A stretch of 64,000 nt of DNA, taken from assembly GCF_030504955.1 (NCBI RefSeq), contig NZ_JAUKTR010000003.1:310001-374000 (forward strand). The letters are read 5' to 3'. How positions within the stretch are numbered: the stretch's first letter is position 1; each line of letters starts with the position of its first letter. The position numbers and the translations under genes were made by a program. Of this stretch, positions 8,766-16,949 are shown in pieces. This DNA is from Peiella sedimenti (GTDB taxonomy: Bacteria > Pseudomonadota > Alphaproteobacteria > Caulobacterales > Caulobacteraceae). The notes under the pieces are model-generated. The model was not told the origin of the DNA. It made no database searches and worked only from the letters and a program-made list of their open reading frames with translations.

Positions 8766-8958
8766 TCGAGCCGTCTTCGTATTTGCGGGACTTGTCGTTC
8801 TTGCCAGTATCGCGCTGGCGCGGTGGGTCCACCCGGCCTGGATCTGGCTGGCGGTGCTCGCCGCCGTGAACATGATCCAGGCGGCGTTCACGGGCTTCTG
8901 CCCCGCCGCGATGGCCTTCAAACGACTTGGCCTGAAATCCGGAGAGGCCTTCCGCTAG
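8755..8958 (+). CDS. DUF2892 small inner-membrane protein
   Basis: A 67-residue protein with two predicted membrane helices (VFVFAGLVVLASIALARWV and WIWLAVLAAVNMIQAAFTG) joined by a short loop. The motif GFCPAAMAFKRLG follows, with one conserved Cys. This is the DUF2892 domain, which also occurs as the membrane tail of the rhodanese YgaP. Rhodanese-type partners handle sulfane sulfur, and the 11-base overlap with sqr supports a joint role in sulfide oxidation, for example handling polysulfide at the membrane. The function is inferred from context only. Confidence 0.8.
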   Translation: MNIDRAVFVFAGLVVLASIALARWVHPAWIWLAVLAAVNMIQAAFTGFCPAAMAFKRLGLKSGEAFR

Positions 8959-9250
8959 GCTGCGGCCGCTTAGGCCATCTGCGGATACCCCTCAACCGGC
9001 TGTCGGAGCGGTGTGGGCCCTTCCGGCGGCGCTCCGCCGGTGAAGCCTAACCCGGCAGAAACCGCGATTTCTGATTGACCGTTCCGCCCTCGCGTGGTCA
9101 GGCTTTGCCCTGCGGTCCATGGATTTGCCGTTTCCCGTCCGGGAGGCGGCGGTCGCTCTTTCTGCTGAACGAGCTGCTGTCCGGAAATGGCCGCCGGGTC
9201 TCCCGTCGGGCGACCTGTCTGGATAAGTGCGTTCAAGGAGAGACGCGACA
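8959..9250. other. Intergenic region between DUF2892 gene and cold-shock gene
   Basis: About 290 bases with no credible gene on either strand. Two perfect hairpins are visible: CCGGCGG-CGCT-CCGCCGG (9023-9040) and CAGAAA-CCGCGA-TTTCTG (9056-9073). Neither has a T-run, so they are not clear terminators. The right half probably contains the promoter and 5' leader of the cold-shock gene, whose family often has long structured leaders. A Shine-Dalgarno AAGGAG lies ten bases before its ATG. Confidence 0.6.
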
Positions 9251-9454
9251 ATGGCCACCGGTACGGTCAAGTGGTTCAATACCACGAAGGGCTACGGCTT
9301 CATTCAACCCGACGATGGCGGCAAGGACGTCTTCGTGCACATCTCGGCGGTTCAGCGCGCCGGTCTGCAGGGCCTCGATGAAGGCGCCAAGGTCAGCTAC
9401 GAGCTGCAGAACGAGCGCGGCAAGACGGCCGCCGTGGACCTGAAGCCGCTCTAG
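9251..9454 (+). CDS. Cold-shock domain protein (CspA family)
   Basis: A 67-residue single-domain RNA/ssDNA-binding protein. The RNP1 motif KGYGFI and RNP2 motif VFVHI are intact, with aromatic residues (WFN, YGF) on the binding face. Such proteins melt mRNA structure and act as antiterminators at low temperature or in stationary phase. An in-frame codon lies further upstream, but the ATG at 9251 has AAGGAG at the right distance and gives the standard family length. It is monocistronic, closed by a terminator at 9480-9511. Which csp paralogue it is cannot be decided here. Confidence 0.93.
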   Translation: MATGTVKWFNTTKGYGFIQPDDGGKDVFVHISAVQRAGLQGLDEGAKVSYELQNERGKTAAVDLKPL

Positions 9455-9479
9455 GCCGCTCGGAACAGATTGAAGCGAA

Positions 9480-9511
9480 GGGCGCGAAGGTCTAGGCCGT
9501 CGCGCCCTTTT
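9480..9511 (+). terminator. Rho-independent terminator after the cold-shock gene
   Basis: Stem GGGCGCGA (9480-9487) pairs with TCGCGCCC (9500-9507) across a 12-base loop and is followed by TTTT. It overlaps the 3' end of the convergent transporter gene. Confidence 0.75.
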
Positions 9512-10403
9512 CATTTGCACCGCCAGGCCCGGTGGCGGCGCGCTGGGCCAGGAGCACGGCGCAAAGGATCACCGCCCCGCCCAGGACCTGGAGCGGGGTC
9601 ACGGTCTCCCCCAGCCAGAGCCAGGCGATGACAGCGGCCGAGACCGGCTGGATAAGCACGATCACCGCCGTGGTGGAGGCCGGCAGGCGGCCGAGCGCCC
9701 AGGCCACTCCGCCCTGGCCGGTGACGTGCATCAGGGCCAGACCCGCCAGCGCCCACCAGCCGCCGGAACTGGCGGGCAGCAGGGGCTCGCCCATGGCCAG
9801 CGCCGCGATGAGCGCAATGGGAACGGCGGCGAGCGTGGACCACAGCATGACGGGCAGGGCGCCCATGGTGCGCCGCGCCCGTTGCACGGCCAGGAAATAG
9901 CCCGCGTACCAACCGGCAACCGACAGGGAGAACAGGTCTCCGAGCAGGGGGTTGGTCCCCTGGCCGCCGTCCGCGCCCGCGGCCATGGTCCAGGCCCCGA
10001 TGACCGCCAACGCAAGGGCGGCGAGGAAGAGCCGGCCAGGCCGCTCGCCCAGCACGATCCAGGCGAAGGCGGTGACCACCACCGGCGTCAGGTTGCAAAG
10101 GGTGGTGGCGTTGGCCACCGAGGTCATCTGGATGCCGTAGTGCCAGAAAACCAGGTCGCAGCCGATGAAGAGGCCGGCCAGCAGGGCGAAGCGGCCTGGA
10201 GGCTTGAGTGCCGCGCGCGCTCGTCCCGGCCTGAGGACGATCAGGGCCAGGATCGGCGCAGCCAGGAACATACGCCAGAAGCCGGCCGCCGCCGGTCCCA
10301 CATCCGCCAGCCGCACGAGATTGGGGGCCAATCCCAGCAGCAGGGCGCAGCCGGTGAGCGCCATGAGGGCCAGGCGCCGCTCGGCGGCGGAGGGCGCGGT
10401 CAC
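9492..10403 (-). CDS. DMT-superfamily (EamA) transporter
   Basis: A 303-residue inner-membrane protein made of two EamA repeats of about five helices each. Examples are LALMALTGCALLLGLAPNLV at the start of repeat 1 and LLGDLFSLSVAGWYAGYFLA at the start of repeat 2. The signature LNLTPVVVTAFAWIVLGERP-like segment ends repeat 1, and IVLIQPVSAAVIAWLWLGE ends repeat 2. Members export or import small metabolites; the substrate is unknown. The GTG start overlaps the gluQ stop (GTGA), so it is the second gene of a two-gene operon. Confidence 0.9.
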   Translation of the reverse strand: MTAPSAAERRLALMALTGCALLLGLAPNLVRLADVGPAAAGFWRMFLAAPILALIVLRPGRARAALKPPGRFALLAGLFIGCDLVFWHYGIQMTSVANATTLCNLTPVVVTAFAWIVLGERPGRLFLAALALAVIGAWTMAAGADGGQGTNPLLGDLFSLSVAGWYAGYFLAVQRARRTMGALPVMLWSTLAAVPIALIAALAMGEPLLPASSGGWWALAGLALMHVTGQGGVAWALGRLPASTTAVIVLIQPVSAAVIAWLWLGETVTPLQVLGGAVILCAVLLAQRAATGPGGANEKGATA

Positions 10404-11248
10404 AGGCCCAGCCTTTCACGGATTTCGGTCGGGGTGACGCCGCTGTCGCGCAGGGCCTTGAGAGTCTGGTCCTTGTCACGCTTGGCCAGGCGCCGGCCGG
10501 TCTCGTCGGTGATGAGGCGGTGGTGGCGATAGACCGGCTCGGGCAAGTTCAAAAGCGCCTGCAAAAGGCGCTGGACGTGGACGGCCTCGAACAGATCCTG
10601 GCCCCGGATCACGTGGGTCACGCCCTGGGCTGCGTCGTCGTGGACGCAGGCCAGGTGATAGGCCACCTGGGCGTCCTTGCGGGCCAGGACCACGTCGCCG
10701 CCGCGCGCGGGATCCACGGCGAGGGCGCCGGTTTCGCCGTCGGGGCCTGACCCCTCCTCGGTGAAGGTCATGCAGTCCCACTGCCTGCCGAGCCGAACCT
10801 GGGCCGCGGCGAGGGACAGGCGCCAGGCGAAGGCGTCGCCGGCCTCCAGCCTCTGGGCCTCCTCATCGGGCGGCAGGGGCGCGCCCACATAGGCCTCGAG
10901 CGCGCCGTGGGGAGCCTGGCCGATGCGCTCGGCCACCTCGGTGCGGGTCAGGAAGCAGCGGTAGATGAGGCCGTCGGACTGCATTCGATCCAGCACGGCG
11001 GCGTAGTCGCCCAGGTGATCGGACTGGCGGCGGACCGGCGTCTCCCAGCTGAGGCCGAGCCATTCGAGGTCTTCGAGGATTCCCGCCTCGAACTCCGGCT
11101 TGCACCGGGTTGGGTCGATGTCCTCGATCCGCAGGAGGAAGCGGCCCCCCGCCTCGCGCGCGGCCCGCTCGGCCGTCAGGGCCGAGAAGGCGTGGCCCAG
11201 ATGCAGTCGGCCTGTGGGCGAAGGCGCGAAACGGGTGGTGAAGACCAT
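10400..11248 (-). CDS. gluQ: Glutamyl-Q tRNA(Asp) synthetase
   Basis: A 282-residue truncated GluRS paralogue that attaches glutamate to queuosine in the anticodon loop of tRNA(Asp). The class I motif RFAPSPTGRLHLGHAFSAL is at the N-terminus, RIEDIDPTR follows, and the KMSKS equivalent is RRLAKRDKD near residue 255. There is no anticodon-binding domain, which separates it from GltX. An upstream extension exists in frame, but ATG 11248 has GAGG just before it and gives the family length. It is co-transcribed with the DMT transporter. An AlkA-like gene starts divergently 23 bases away. Confidence 0.93.
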   Translation of the reverse strand: MVFTTRFAPSPTGRLHLGHAFSALTAERAAREAGGRFLLRIEDIDPTRCKPEFEAGILEDLEWLGLSWETPVRRQSDHLGDYAAVLDRMQSDGLIYRCFLTRTEVAERIGQAPHGALEAYVGAPLPPDEEAQRLEAGDAFAWRLSLAAAQVRLGRQWDCMTFTEEGSGPDGETGALAVDPARGGDVVLARKDAQVAYHLACVHDDAAQGVTHVIRGQDLFEAVHVQRLLQALLNLPEPVYRHHRLITDETGRRLAKRDKDQTLKALRDSGVTPTEIRERLGL

Positions 11249-11271
11249 GCCGCCTCGCTTACACGGCTTGC

Positions 11272-11955
11272 ATGACGGCGCCAGCCACCGGGCATGTGGA
11301 AATAATCGAGTCGGCCACCCTCGAAAGGTTGGCGGCGCGTGAGGCCGCATTCGCGGGCTTGGCCCAGGCCGTGGGGCCGGTGCCCTGGCGGCGCTGGCCG
11401 GGCGGGTTTGCGGGCCTGCTGAAGATCATGGTGGGCCAGCAAGTCTCGCTGGCCTCGGCGGCGGCGATCTGGAGCCGGTGCGAGGCGGGTTTGGGTGAAA
11501 TCACGCCCGAGACTGTGCTGGGCCGGACGGGAGAGGACCTATGCGGCATGGGACTGTCGCGGCCCAAGGCCCGGCACGCCCATTCGATCGCCAGGGCCTT
11601 CGCTGACGGTCGGCTGGCCCACGAGCGGCTGGCGGCGCTGGACGAGGCGGAGGCGCGGCGGGCGCTGTTGGCCGTCAGCGGCATCGGGCCGTGGACCGCG
11701 GACATCTATCTGATGTTCTGCGAGGGACGGCGCGACGTCTTTCCGGCGGGCGACGTGGCGCTCCAGGAGGCCATGCGCTGGTTCGATGCACGGGAGGCGC
11801 GACCGGACGCCAGACAGGCGGCGAAGCGGGCCGAGGCCTGGGCGCCTGAGCGGTCGGCGGCGGCGCATCTGCTGTGGGCCTGGTACGGGGCCGTGCGCGA
11901 CAAACGGATGCAGCCGGACGTCAGCCGCCTTGGCGCCGCCACGATGGACGCCTAA
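11272..11955 (+). CDS. DNA-3-methyladenine glycosylase II-like protein (HhH-GPD)
   Basis: A 227-residue base-excision glycosylase that removes alkylated purines from DNA. The helix-hairpin-helix is LLAVSGIGPWTADIYLMF (about 128-145), and the catalytic Asp is in PAGDVALQEA. The Pro/Gly-rich loop GGFAGLLKIMVGQQVSLASA at about 44-63 is typical of the family. It lacks the N-terminal domain of E. coli AlkA, like the shorter MAG/Mag1 type. No Shine-Dalgarno is visible before the ATG, so translation may be leaderless. It has only 23 bases separating it from gluQ. No Ada box could be recognised. Confidence 0.88.
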   Translation: MTAPATGHVEIIESATLERLAAREAAFAGLAQAVGPVPWRRWPGGFAGLLKIMVGQQVSLASAAAIWSRCEAGLGEITPETVLGRTGEDLCGMGLSRPKARHAHSIARAFADGRLAHERLAALDEAEARRALLAVSGIGPWTADIYLMFCEGRRDVFPAGDVALQEAMRWFDAREARPDARQAAKRAEAWAPERSAAAHLLWAWYGAVRDKRMQPDVSRLGAATMDA

Positions 11956-11965
11956 TTTCACCGAC

Positions 11966-12130
11966 GGCGGGCTGCTGCGGCTCTCGTGAAGGTCATCTAT
12001 CCCGGGGACCTTAATCGCCTCAATCGGGAGCTGTCCCTGCTCTGGCCCGAGGGCCTAGGCACACGGCGCCCACCTGGTCATCCAGGTCCGAGGGGATTGA
12101 AACGGCCCCACGGTCCTCGCGGCGCCCGCC
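11966..12130 (+). ncRNA. ssrS: 6S RNA
   Basis: A non-coding stretch of about 165 nt directly upstream of the 5-formyl-THF cyclo-ligase gene, the classical ssrS location. The ends pair (GGCGGGC 11966-11972 with GCCCGCC 12124-12130). The interior carries blocks I associate with alphaproteobacterial 6S RNA, such as GGGAGCTGTCCCTGC, CGGCGCCCACCTGG and GGGATTGAAACGGC. 6S RNA mimics an open promoter and sequesters sigma-70 RNA polymerase in stationary phase. The ends are estimated from the closing stem. It may be co-transcribed with the downstream gene, which starts ten bases after it. Confidence 0.8.
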
Positions 12131-12140
12131 AACCTCCGAT

Positions 12141-12734
12141 ATGAAGCGGCCTGTGACGAACAAGGCCGAACTCCGCGCCGAGATGCGCCGCGTCCGAAAG
12201 GCGCTGAAGGCCGCACGGCCGGACGCGGCCGAACGGGCGGCGGGTCATGCGGGCGAACTGATCGCCGGACTGGGCGAGGGCGGGGTCGTCGCCGTCTATC
12301 ACGCCATCGGGTCGGAACTGTCCTGCGAACCGCTGGTGCGGGCCCTGAGCAAGGCCGGCGTGGCGCTGGCCGCGCCCCGGGCCGATGCGGTGGGGGAGGC
12401 GATGGCGTTCCTGCGCTGGGCTGAGGGCGAGCCGCTGGAGCCGGACCAGGCCGGGTGCCCTGCGCCGCTCGATCTGGCCGAGGCGGTGGTTCCAGACCTG
12501 ATCGTGACGCCGCTATTGGGCTTCGATGGGCGGGGCTTCAGGCTGGGTCAGGGGGGCGGCTATTACGACCGGACCTTCGCGGCCCTGCGGGCCGAGGGTC
12601 GCCCCTTTCGCGCCATAGGGCTGGCCTATGCGGGCCAGCGGGTCGAGCGGCTGGAGGCCGAGGGCCACGACGAGCGGCTGGACGCGGTGCTGACCGAGGA
12701 CGGTCTGATCCGGTTTGATCGGGAAGCAGAATGA
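12141..12734 (+). CDS. 5-formyltetrahydrofolate cyclo-ligase
   Basis: A 197-residue enzyme that uses ATP to convert 5-formyl-THF to 5,10-methenyl-THF in the folate C1 pool. The N-terminal basic region KAELRAEMRRVRKAL and the signature LGFDGRGFRLGQGGGYYDRT (about 132-151) are diagnostic. It follows the 6S RNA gene, the same pairing as ygfA/ssrS in enterobacteria, and overlaps the phosphoesterase gene by ATGA. Other folate genes in this window (folP, folE) are not linked to it. Confidence 0.93.
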   Translation: MKRPVTNKAELRAEMRRVRKALKAARPDAAERAAGHAGELIAGLGEGGVVAVYHAIGSELSCEPLVRALSKAGVALAAPRADAVGEAMAFLRWAEGEPLEPDQAGCPAPLDLAEAVVPDLIVTPLLGFDGRGFRLGQGGGYYDRTFAALRAEGRPFRAIGLAYAGQRVERLEAEGHDERLDAVLTEDGLIRFDREAE

Positions 12735-13555
12735 GACTGGCCTTTTTTGGAGATGTGGTCGGCAAGTCGGGCCGTGACGGGATCAGCGACCATTTGCCGG
12801 GTCTGAGGCGGGATCTGAAGCTCGATTTCGTGGTCGTGAACGCCGAGAACGCCGCCGGCGGCTTCGGCATCACCGAGAACACGGCGCGCGAGCTGTTCGA
12901 CGCGGGCGCCGACTGCCTGACCCTGGGCAACCACGCCTGGGACCAGCGCGAGGCCCTGACCTATATCGTGCGCGAGCCGCGCCTTATCCGCCCGGCCAAC
13001 TTCCCGGCCCTGATGGACGCGCCGGGGCTGGGCTCGAACGTCTTCATCCTGGATGACGGCCGGCGCGTGCTGGTGATCAACGTGCTGGGGCGGGTGCACA
13101 TGGACCCCATGGACGACCCCTTCTCGGCGGTGGAGCGCGAACTGTCCCAGGCGCCGCTGGGCGTGGTGGCCGACGCGGTGATCGTGGACATGCACGCGGA
13201 GGTGACGAGCGAGAAGATGGCCATGGGCCACTTCTGCGACGGCCGGGCCTCGCTGGTGGTGGGGACCCATACTCATGTGCCGACGGCGGACGCCCAGGTG
13301 CTGCCGGGCGGGACGGCCTATCAGACCGACGCGGGCGGGTGCTGCGACTACGACTCGGTGATCGGCAACGACAAGGAAGAGCCGCTGAGGCGGTTCACCA
13401 CTCGCCTGTCTGGCGGCCGATATGCGCCGGCCTCAGGCCCCGCGACGGTGTGCGGGGTCTATGTGGAGACGGATGACCGCACGGGCCTGGCGACACGGGT
13501 CGAGCCGATCCGGGTCGGCGGGCGGCTCAGCCAGGCCATTCCTGACGCCGGTTGA
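12731..13555 (+). CDS. YmdB-family metallophosphoesterase (TIGR00282)
   Basis: A 274-residue calcineurin-like phosphoesterase. The metal-binding motifs are in order: FFGDVVGKSGRD (residues 5-16), NAENAAGGFG (about 38-47), GNHAWDQ (about 67), DMHAEVTSEKMA (about 154) and GTHTHVPTAD (about 177). Bacillus YmdB members hydrolyse 2',3'- or 3',5'-cAMP and affect stress and biofilm behaviour; the substrate here is not shown. The ATG overlaps the 5-FCL stop (ATGA), so the two are translated together. It ends convergent with the ankyrin gene, five bases apart. Confidence 0.9.
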   Translation: MRLAFFGDVVGKSGRDGISDHLPGLRRDLKLDFVVVNAENAAGGFGITENTARELFDAGADCLTLGNHAWDQREALTYIVREPRLIRPANFPALMDAPGLGSNVFILDDGRRVLVINVLGRVHMDPMDDPFSAVERELSQAPLGVVADAVIVDMHAEVTSEKMAMGHFCDGRASLVVGTHTHVPTADAQVLPGGTAYQTDAGGCCDYDSVIGNDKEEPLRRFTTRLSGGRYAPASGPATVCGVYVETDDRTGLATRVEPIRVGGRLSQAIPDAG

Positions 13556-13560
13556 ACCCG

Positions 13561-14298
13561 CTAATCGGCTTTGTCGAAACCGGCTGGCTTTCCGCACAGA
13601 TGCAGCGCCATGCCGCTAGTTCCCGCGCCATGATCACCCCGCCAGTCGGCGGTCGGGTTGATGCGATGCTCGCCGAAGCACAGGAGCTTGAGGATATGAG
13701 CGGGCCTCAGATGCCAACTGGCCCAGCTTAAGGGGGAATCTCCGGCCGCGTCCCGGGCTGTGCGATCTGCGCCCGCCTCCAGGAGCCGCTCGATCGTCTC
13801 GGCATCCGCGAAGGCGGCGGCCCGATGCAGGGGCGTTTCGCCCCGGGTGCGGACGTCGCGCATGAAGGCGCCGGTCTCCGCATCCCGCAGGGTCCGAGCC
13901 TGGACCTGCGCGCCGGCCGCCAGCAGCACGGCGACCACGCGGGACTGGTGGGGCGGATTGACCCGGCTCAAGGCGGCGTGGAGGGCCGTCTCTCCGGTGG
14001 TTGGATCCACCCAGTCTGGATCTGCTCCCTGTTCGATGAGGAACTCGCACAGCCGCCAGTGCCCATGAAAGGCCGCGCCCATCAGATCGAGGTTCTCGCC
14101 GAGGGAGCTCAACGGCGCGCCCGTGGCAAGCAGGGCGCGGATGGCGGAAACATCGCCATAATAGGCGCACCAGCGGATCAGGGGCACGCCGTCGTCCGCT
14201 CGTTCCTCGGGGGGAAGCCCTTCGGCAAGCATCTCCAGAACGAGGTCGGTGCGACCGTTTCTTACGCGCTCAAGCCGCGGGTCGGTGGTCAAGCTCAC
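13561..14298 (-). CDS. Ankyrin-repeat protein
   Basis: About 245 residues, with at least four ankyrin repeats recognisable by consensus pieces: LIRWCAYYGDVSAIRALLATG, LMGAAFHGHWRLCEFLIEQGA, TALHAALSRVNPP and TPLHRAAAFADAETIERLLE. There is no signal peptide or membrane helix, so it is probably a cytoplasmic protein-binding scaffold. The start is either GTG 14298, overlapping the amidohydrolase stop, or TTG 14292, which has a better-spaced GAGGGGG. The partner is unknown. Close coupling to the amidohydrolase suggests co-expression. Confidence 0.82.
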   Translation of the reverse strand: MSLTTDPRLERVRNGRTDLVLEMLAEGLPPEERADDGVPLIRWCAYYGDVSAIRALLATGAPLSSLGENLDLMGAAFHGHWRLCEFLIEQGADPDWVDPTTGETALHAALSRVNPPHQSRVVAVLLAAGAQVQARTLRDAETGAFMRDVRTRGETPLHRAAAFADAETIERLLEAGADRTARDAAGDSPLSWASWHLRPAHILKLLCFGEHRINPTADWRGDHGAGTSGMALHLCGKPAGFDKAD

Positions 14299-15788
14299 CC
14301 CCTCGCCACGTAGCCGTAGCGGCGGTTGGACGGCTGAGCGCCGCCCGCCAAATATTCCGAGCGCAGCGCGGTGAAGCGGTCGTCGCCCAGCACCGCCGTC
14401 TGGGCCGGGATGTCGACGCCGTAGAGCCGCGCGTTGTTGCCGCCGAAGATGGCGCTCTTGACCGGTCCGTCGGCGGCGCCCAGCGGCGCGAAGCCGTGGG
14501 CCGTTTGCATGTCCTCGGGGATTTCGAGACGGCGCAGGCCCTCGATCTGCCACTGGGGCGAGCCGGTCCAGACGGCGTCGGAGCCCCAGCACACCTTGTC
14601 GGCGCCCAGGCCCCTGATGAGGGTCCCCATGATGGCGGCGCAGATGCGCGGCTGGGCGATCAGGGTCTGGGCGAAGATCTGACCCACGTCGGCATAGACG
14701 TTGGCGACGCCGTGCTGGGCGGGGATTTCGGCCAGGTCCGTGACCCACTCGATGCGGCCGGTGCGCTCGAACTCCTCAAGCGCCCAGTTCGGGTCATCCA
14801 GGCGATAGCCCGCGTGGTAGATGTTGAAGTTCAGCTGGGGCCAGTCCTTGGCCGCCTGGGCCACATCGCCCACGGCGGCGTGAGGCGTCATGTGCGGCAG
14901 CCGCTGGGCCGAGCCCCGGCCCCACAGGCCCTTGTGCACGCAGACGGTGGTGACGCCGGCGGCCAGGATCTTCTCATAGCCGCGATAGGCCTCGTCGGAG
15001 TCCATGCGCCAGGGATGGCGCGCCGTTCCGGGGCTCAGCGCGTCGCCGACCGTATAGCCCTTCACCGAATCCGGCCGCAGGGCGAGCGCGGCGTCCAGAT
15101 CGTCGAGCCATCCGGGCGCGCCGGGGGTCATGATGGCGTGGCTCATCAGCCGGGTCGTGCCGGCCTGTTCGTTCACGCGGGCGCGGGCGTCGGCCATCTG
15201 CTGGTTGGTCAGGAACCAGTCGCCGGGATTGTCCGAGGGGGCCGACGAGATCAGGGCGATCTTGGTGTCGGAATCGAGGAAGATCTCCTTGAAGAAGTTG
15301 TCGAACTTCAGGTCTTCCAGAGACTGGGCGCCGACCGAGGCGTTGAGCTGCGGGTTCCAGCCCGCCTGGATCACGGCGTTCCTGAGATTGACGAAGTTCT
15401 GCAGCCGCGTGTCGTCGCGCAGGAAGTGGGTGTGCATGTCCATGATGAACTGGCCACGCAGGGCGCCCGCGCGTTCATCGGCCATCTCGGGTGTGGCGGC
15501 CTCGGCCACGGACGCGTCGAAAATCGGCCCGAACGTCCCGTTGAGCGCCGCGAACCCCGCCGCCATGCCCGCCGAGGTCTGGAAGAAGCGGCGGCGCGAC
15601 ATGCCCAGCTTCGGGGCGATCTCATCGGCCAGGGCGTAGAGGCGGGCCTGGGTTTCGGCCTGCTTCCGGGTCTGGGGGACCGGGTGGTACTCTTCGCTGG
15701 AGACCATGCGCACCGGCAGCGGCGTGCGCGGCTCGCTGCGTTCGGCGGGCGTCAGTTTGGCGATGTCCTCGTCGGTAAGCCAGCGCAT
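14295..15788 (-). CDS. Amidohydrolase-2 family protein with internal twin-arginine motif
   Basis: A 497-residue metal-dependent hydrolase of the TIM-barrel amidohydrolase_2 family. FIMDMHTHFL holds the HxH metal site; VCVHKGLW, YHAGYR and CWGSDAVWTGSP supply further ligands, with the late Asp in GSD. The start at 15788 has GGAGG with five-base spacing. Oddly, a Tat motif MSRRRFFQTSAG occurs at 63-74, after a long polar N-region, and the following AGMAAGFAALNGTFGPIF is hydrophobic. It may be exported with an extended n-region, or translated from Met63 (15602), which lacks a clear ribosome site. The substrate is unknown. Confidence 0.85.
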   Translation of the reverse strand: MRWLTDEDIAKLTPAERSEPRTPLPVRMVSSEEYHPVPQTRKQAETQARLYALADEIAPKLGMSRRRFFQTSAGMAAGFAALNGTFGPIFDASVAEAATPEMADERAGALRGQFIMDMHTHFLRDDTRLQNFVNLRNAVIQAGWNPQLNASVGAQSLEDLKFDNFFKEIFLDSDTKIALISSAPSDNPGDWFLTNQQMADARARVNEQAGTTRLMSHAIMTPGAPGWLDDLDAALALRPDSVKGYTVGDALSPGTARHPWRMDSDEAYRGYEKILAAGVTTVCVHKGLWGRGSAQRLPHMTPHAAVGDVAQAAKDWPQLNFNIYHAGYRLDDPNWALEEFERTGRIEWVTDLAEIPAQHGVANVYADVGQIFAQTLIAQPRICAAIMGTLIRGLGADKVCWGSDAVWTGSPQWQIEGLRRLEIPEDMQTAHGFAPLGAADGPVKSAIFGGNNARLYGVDIPAQTAVLGDDRFTALRSEYLAGGAQPSNRRYGYVARG

Positions 15789-15857
15789 CTGAGCCTCCAC
15801 TGCCTAGAGTGAAACAGTCTGGCTCAACCCGGCCGCCGACGCCAAGCGCCGGAATTG

Positions 15858-16040
15858 CTAATCGTCCCAGACTTCGTCGACCAGGGCGGCGACCCCGAGG
15901 CCCAGAACGATGCCGATGCTCAGGGCGCCGACCAGGCTGAGGACCCCTGTCCAGGGTTTGACGTGCCAGGTGCGCGGCTCGCCCCAGTGAACCAGCTCGC
16001 CTTCGGGTGTTTCGTCTTCGATGACGACTTCGTCGTTCAT
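15858..16040 (-). CDS. Small single-pass membrane protein
   Basis: A 60-residue protein starting at ATG 16040, with GGAGCAGG upstream. The first 30 residues are acidic and polar (MNDEVVIEDETPEGELVHWG). They are followed by one hydrophobic helix (GVLSLVGALSIGIVLGLGVAAL) and an acidic tail DEVWDD. I do not recognise a family. It lies alone between the amidohydrolase and yebC, in opposite orientation to yebC. Good codon structure and the ribosome site support it as real. Confidence 0.65.
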   Translation of the reverse strand: MNDEVVIEDETPEGELVHWGEPRTWHVKPWTGVLSLVGALSIGIVLGLGVAALVDEVWDD

Positions 16041-16168
16041 GGCCTGCTCCCGCGAACTCGCTAGCGGAACACCAATCAGAACGCCTTGTTCCGCCGGATG
16101 ACAAGGCCGGGCCGGTCGGTTAAAGCGGCGCCTCGCTCGACAATCGAACCTGCGGAACGACGACGCCC

Positions 16169-16942
16169 ATGGCCGGCCACTCAAAGTTCAAGAACATCAT
16201 GCACAAGAAGGGCCGCCAGGACGCGGCCCGCTCCAAGCTGTTCTCGCGCCTGTCGCGTGAGATCACCGTGGCGGCCAAGCAGGGCCTGCCCGATCCGGCC
16301 ATGAACCCGCGCCTGCGCCTGGCGGTGAACAACGCCAAGGCCGAGTCGATGCCGAAGGAGAACATCGACCGCGCCATCAAGAAGGCTTCGGGCGGCGAAG
16401 TCGATGCCATGGAGGAGATCCGCTACGAGGGCCGGGGCCCCGGCGGGGTTCAGGTCATCGTCGAGGTGCTGACCGACAATCGGAACAGGGCCGCTTCGGC
16501 CGTGCGGGCGGCCTTCGCCAAGAACGGCGGCGCCCTGGGCGAGACGGGCAGCGTCACCTTCATGTGGGACCGGGTCGGCAAGATCCATTATCCGGCCGAG
16601 GCGGGCAGCGAGGACGCGGTCATGGAAGCCGCCATCGAGGCCGGCGCCCAGGACGTGGAAAGCGACCTGACCAAGCCCGACATCTACGAAGACGCGCCGG
16701 GCCACACCATCTGGACCGCCTTCGAAGATCTGAACGACGTGGCCGAGGCCATGTCCAAGGTGCTGGGCGATCCCAAGTCCACCGCCATCGTCTGGAAGCC
16801 CCAGTCGGAGGTTCAACTGTCGGGCGACCAGGTTGGGACGCTGTTCAAGCTGCTGGACGCTCTGGAGTCCGAGGACGACGTGCAGCAGGTCTATTCCAAC
16901 GAGGACGTCTCGGACGAGGACGCCGAAAAGTACGCGGGCTGA
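16169..16942 (+). CDS. yebC: YebC/PmpR-family transcriptional/translation factor
   Basis: A 257-residue protein beginning with the invariant [19 protein letters not shown] and containing the signature [16 protein letters not shown] and [13 protein letters not shown] pieces. Members bind DNA near target promoters, and more recent work links them to relief of ribosome stalling at proline stretches. In many bacteria yebC sits directly upstream of ruvC. Here four genes (mntP, DUF817, mgtC and the reverse-strand GreA-like gene) separate them, but the neighbourhood is retained. Confidence 0.95.
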   Translation: MAGHSKFKNIMHKKGRQDAARSKLFSRLSREITVAAKQGLPDPAMNPRLRLAVNNAKAESMPKENIDRAIKKASGGEVDAMEEIRYEGRGPGGVQVIVEVLTDNRNRAASAVRAAFAKNGGALGETGSVTFMWDRVGKIHYPAEAGSEDAVMEAAIEAGAQDVESDLTKPDIYEDAPGHTIWTAFEDLNDVAEAMSKVLGDPKSTAIVWKPQSEVQLSGDQVGTLFKLLDALESEDDVQQVYSNEDVSDEDAEKYAG

Positions 16943-16949
16943 TCGGGGC

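Noticed and set aside
8970..9251. 93-residue leftward frame between the DUF2892 and cold-shock genes
   Set aside because: Low-complexity translation, no ribosome site and it overlaps the cold-shock leader.
16943..16949. yybP-ykoY manganese riboswitch before mntP
   Set aside because: Only seven bases separate yebC and mntP, leaving no room.
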